Assembly: GCA_007125835.1 (NCBI GenBank)
Contig: SLCJ01000117.1
Span: forward strand, 1-5,815
Origin: Verrucomicrobiales bacterium
GTDB lineage: Bacteria > Verrucomicrobiota > Verrucomicrobiia > Verrucomicrobiales > SLCJ01
Length of the DNA: 5,815 nt
Direction of reading: 5' to 3'
The position numbers and the translations under genes are program-made. Position 1 is the first letter of the stretch. Every line of letters starts with the position of its first letter. Under the pieces are notes generated by a model. It searched no databases. It saw only the letters and a program-made list of their open reading frames with translations, and was not told the origin of the DNA. Shown here in pieces: positions 5,334 through 5,815 of the stretch.

Positions 5334-5815
5334 TCATGCGGACCTCAGGCGGGCTTGCCGGCTCTGGTCGAAACGGGTCCAGACGCCATCATTACCGTCC
5401 CAACGGCCGCGGGTCGCGCCCTTGGCATACTCGGTGGCGCGTTGCTCGAAGAAGTTGGCGAACTCGACCCCGTTGAGGATCTCCACCAGCCAGGGCAGGG
5501 GGTGGTCGGTGAGGGCCCGGTAGCTGCCGTCGGCGTATTCAAAGCAGCCGAACACGGTCGGCAGTTTCAGCTGGGTCAGGCGCCAGTCGGCGATATAGCG
5601 CACGTATTGCTTGATATCGGCGGCCCGCATGCCCTCGATGTCACCCAGACCGAAGGCCAGGTCGACGAAGTTTTCTTCCAGCCGAACCATGGTCTTGGCG
5701 ACATCGATGATGTCGTCGCGCACGCCGGGCGTCAGCGCCCCGGTTTCGCGGTTCCATTCGTGGAACAGGCGAATGACCCCTTCGCAGTGCAGCGACTCAT
5801 CCCGAACCGACCAGG
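5334..5815 (-). CDS. nrdB: Class I ribonucleotide reductase beta subunit, C-terminal part (5' end beyond window)
   Basis: These are the last 159 codons of a gene entering from the right edge; the TGA stop is at 5334-5336. The visible protein opens with WSVRDESLHCEG. Here E (codon 5796-5798) and H (5787-5789) correspond to the second E-x-x-H pair of the dimetal centre (E238 and H241 in E. coli NrdB), and the preceding D is also conserved. Then follow MVRLEENFVDLAFG, IKQYVRYIADWRL, DHPLPWLVEILNGVEFANFF and EQRATEYAKGAT, all typical of NrdB in alpha- and gammaproteobacteria. NrdB houses the radical cofactor for reduction of ribonucleotides to deoxyribonucleotides with NrdA, in the cytoplasm. The first metal ligands and the radical tyrosine lie outside the window, so cofactor type cannot be judged. 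The C terminus is basic (RFDQSRQARLRSA) rather than the acidic, aromatic tail of the E. coli protein. No clear terminator separates it from the next gene. Confidence 0.93.
   Translation of the reverse strand, partial: WSVRDESLHCEGVIRLFHEWNRETGALTPGVRDDIIDVAKTMVRLEENFVDLAFGLGDIEGMRAADIKQYVRYIADWRLTQLKLPTVFGCFEYADGSYRALTDHPLPWLVEILNGVEFANFFEQRATEYAKGATRGRWDGNDGVWTRFDQSRQARLRSA

Overview
The window looks like part of a GC-rich proteobacterial chromosome. A gammaproteobacterium near the Xanthomonadales/Chromatiales is my best guess. This rests on the class I NrdB subtype, the CobW-family protein, and a secreted protein ending in an IFAD-x-F type tail that I associate with such genomes. No phage, transposase, tRNA, rRNA or CRISPR array is visible.

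Layout: (1) At the left edge, on the + strand, is the last 110 codons of a CobW/YjiA-type metal-chaperone GTPase. (2) Next comes a gene-free, AT-richer stretch of about 350 bp (336-686). It lies between convergent genes and holds imperfect palindromes built on a tcgcaaag core. (3) Everything to the right is on the minus strand. In order of transcription, right to left: the 3' part of nrdB (class I ribonucleotide reductase beta subunit), a 103-aa small envelope protein with one firm membrane segment, a 944-aa exported protein with 13 Asp-box (BNR) repeats plus calcium-binding-type loops and a C-terminal domain, a polytopic membrane protein of about 327 aa with a soluble helical C-terminal region, and a 62-aa two-helix membrane protein candidate.

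nrdB and the CobW gene are ordinary housekeeping genes. The four genes between them are all predicted to act in the membrane or outside it. They are co-oriented with gaps of 62-111 bp, and the first two carry the same GAGGAG-N7-ATG start region. They could form an envelope or surface module: an exported beta-propeller with membrane partners. No member has a function I can name, and co-function is an inference from position and predicted location only. The points most worth a second look are the architecture and tail of the 944-aa protein, the four-gene neighbourhood, the nested palindromic repeats in the convergent intergenic region, and two GC-rich hairpins just before the non-ATG start of the 327-aa gene.
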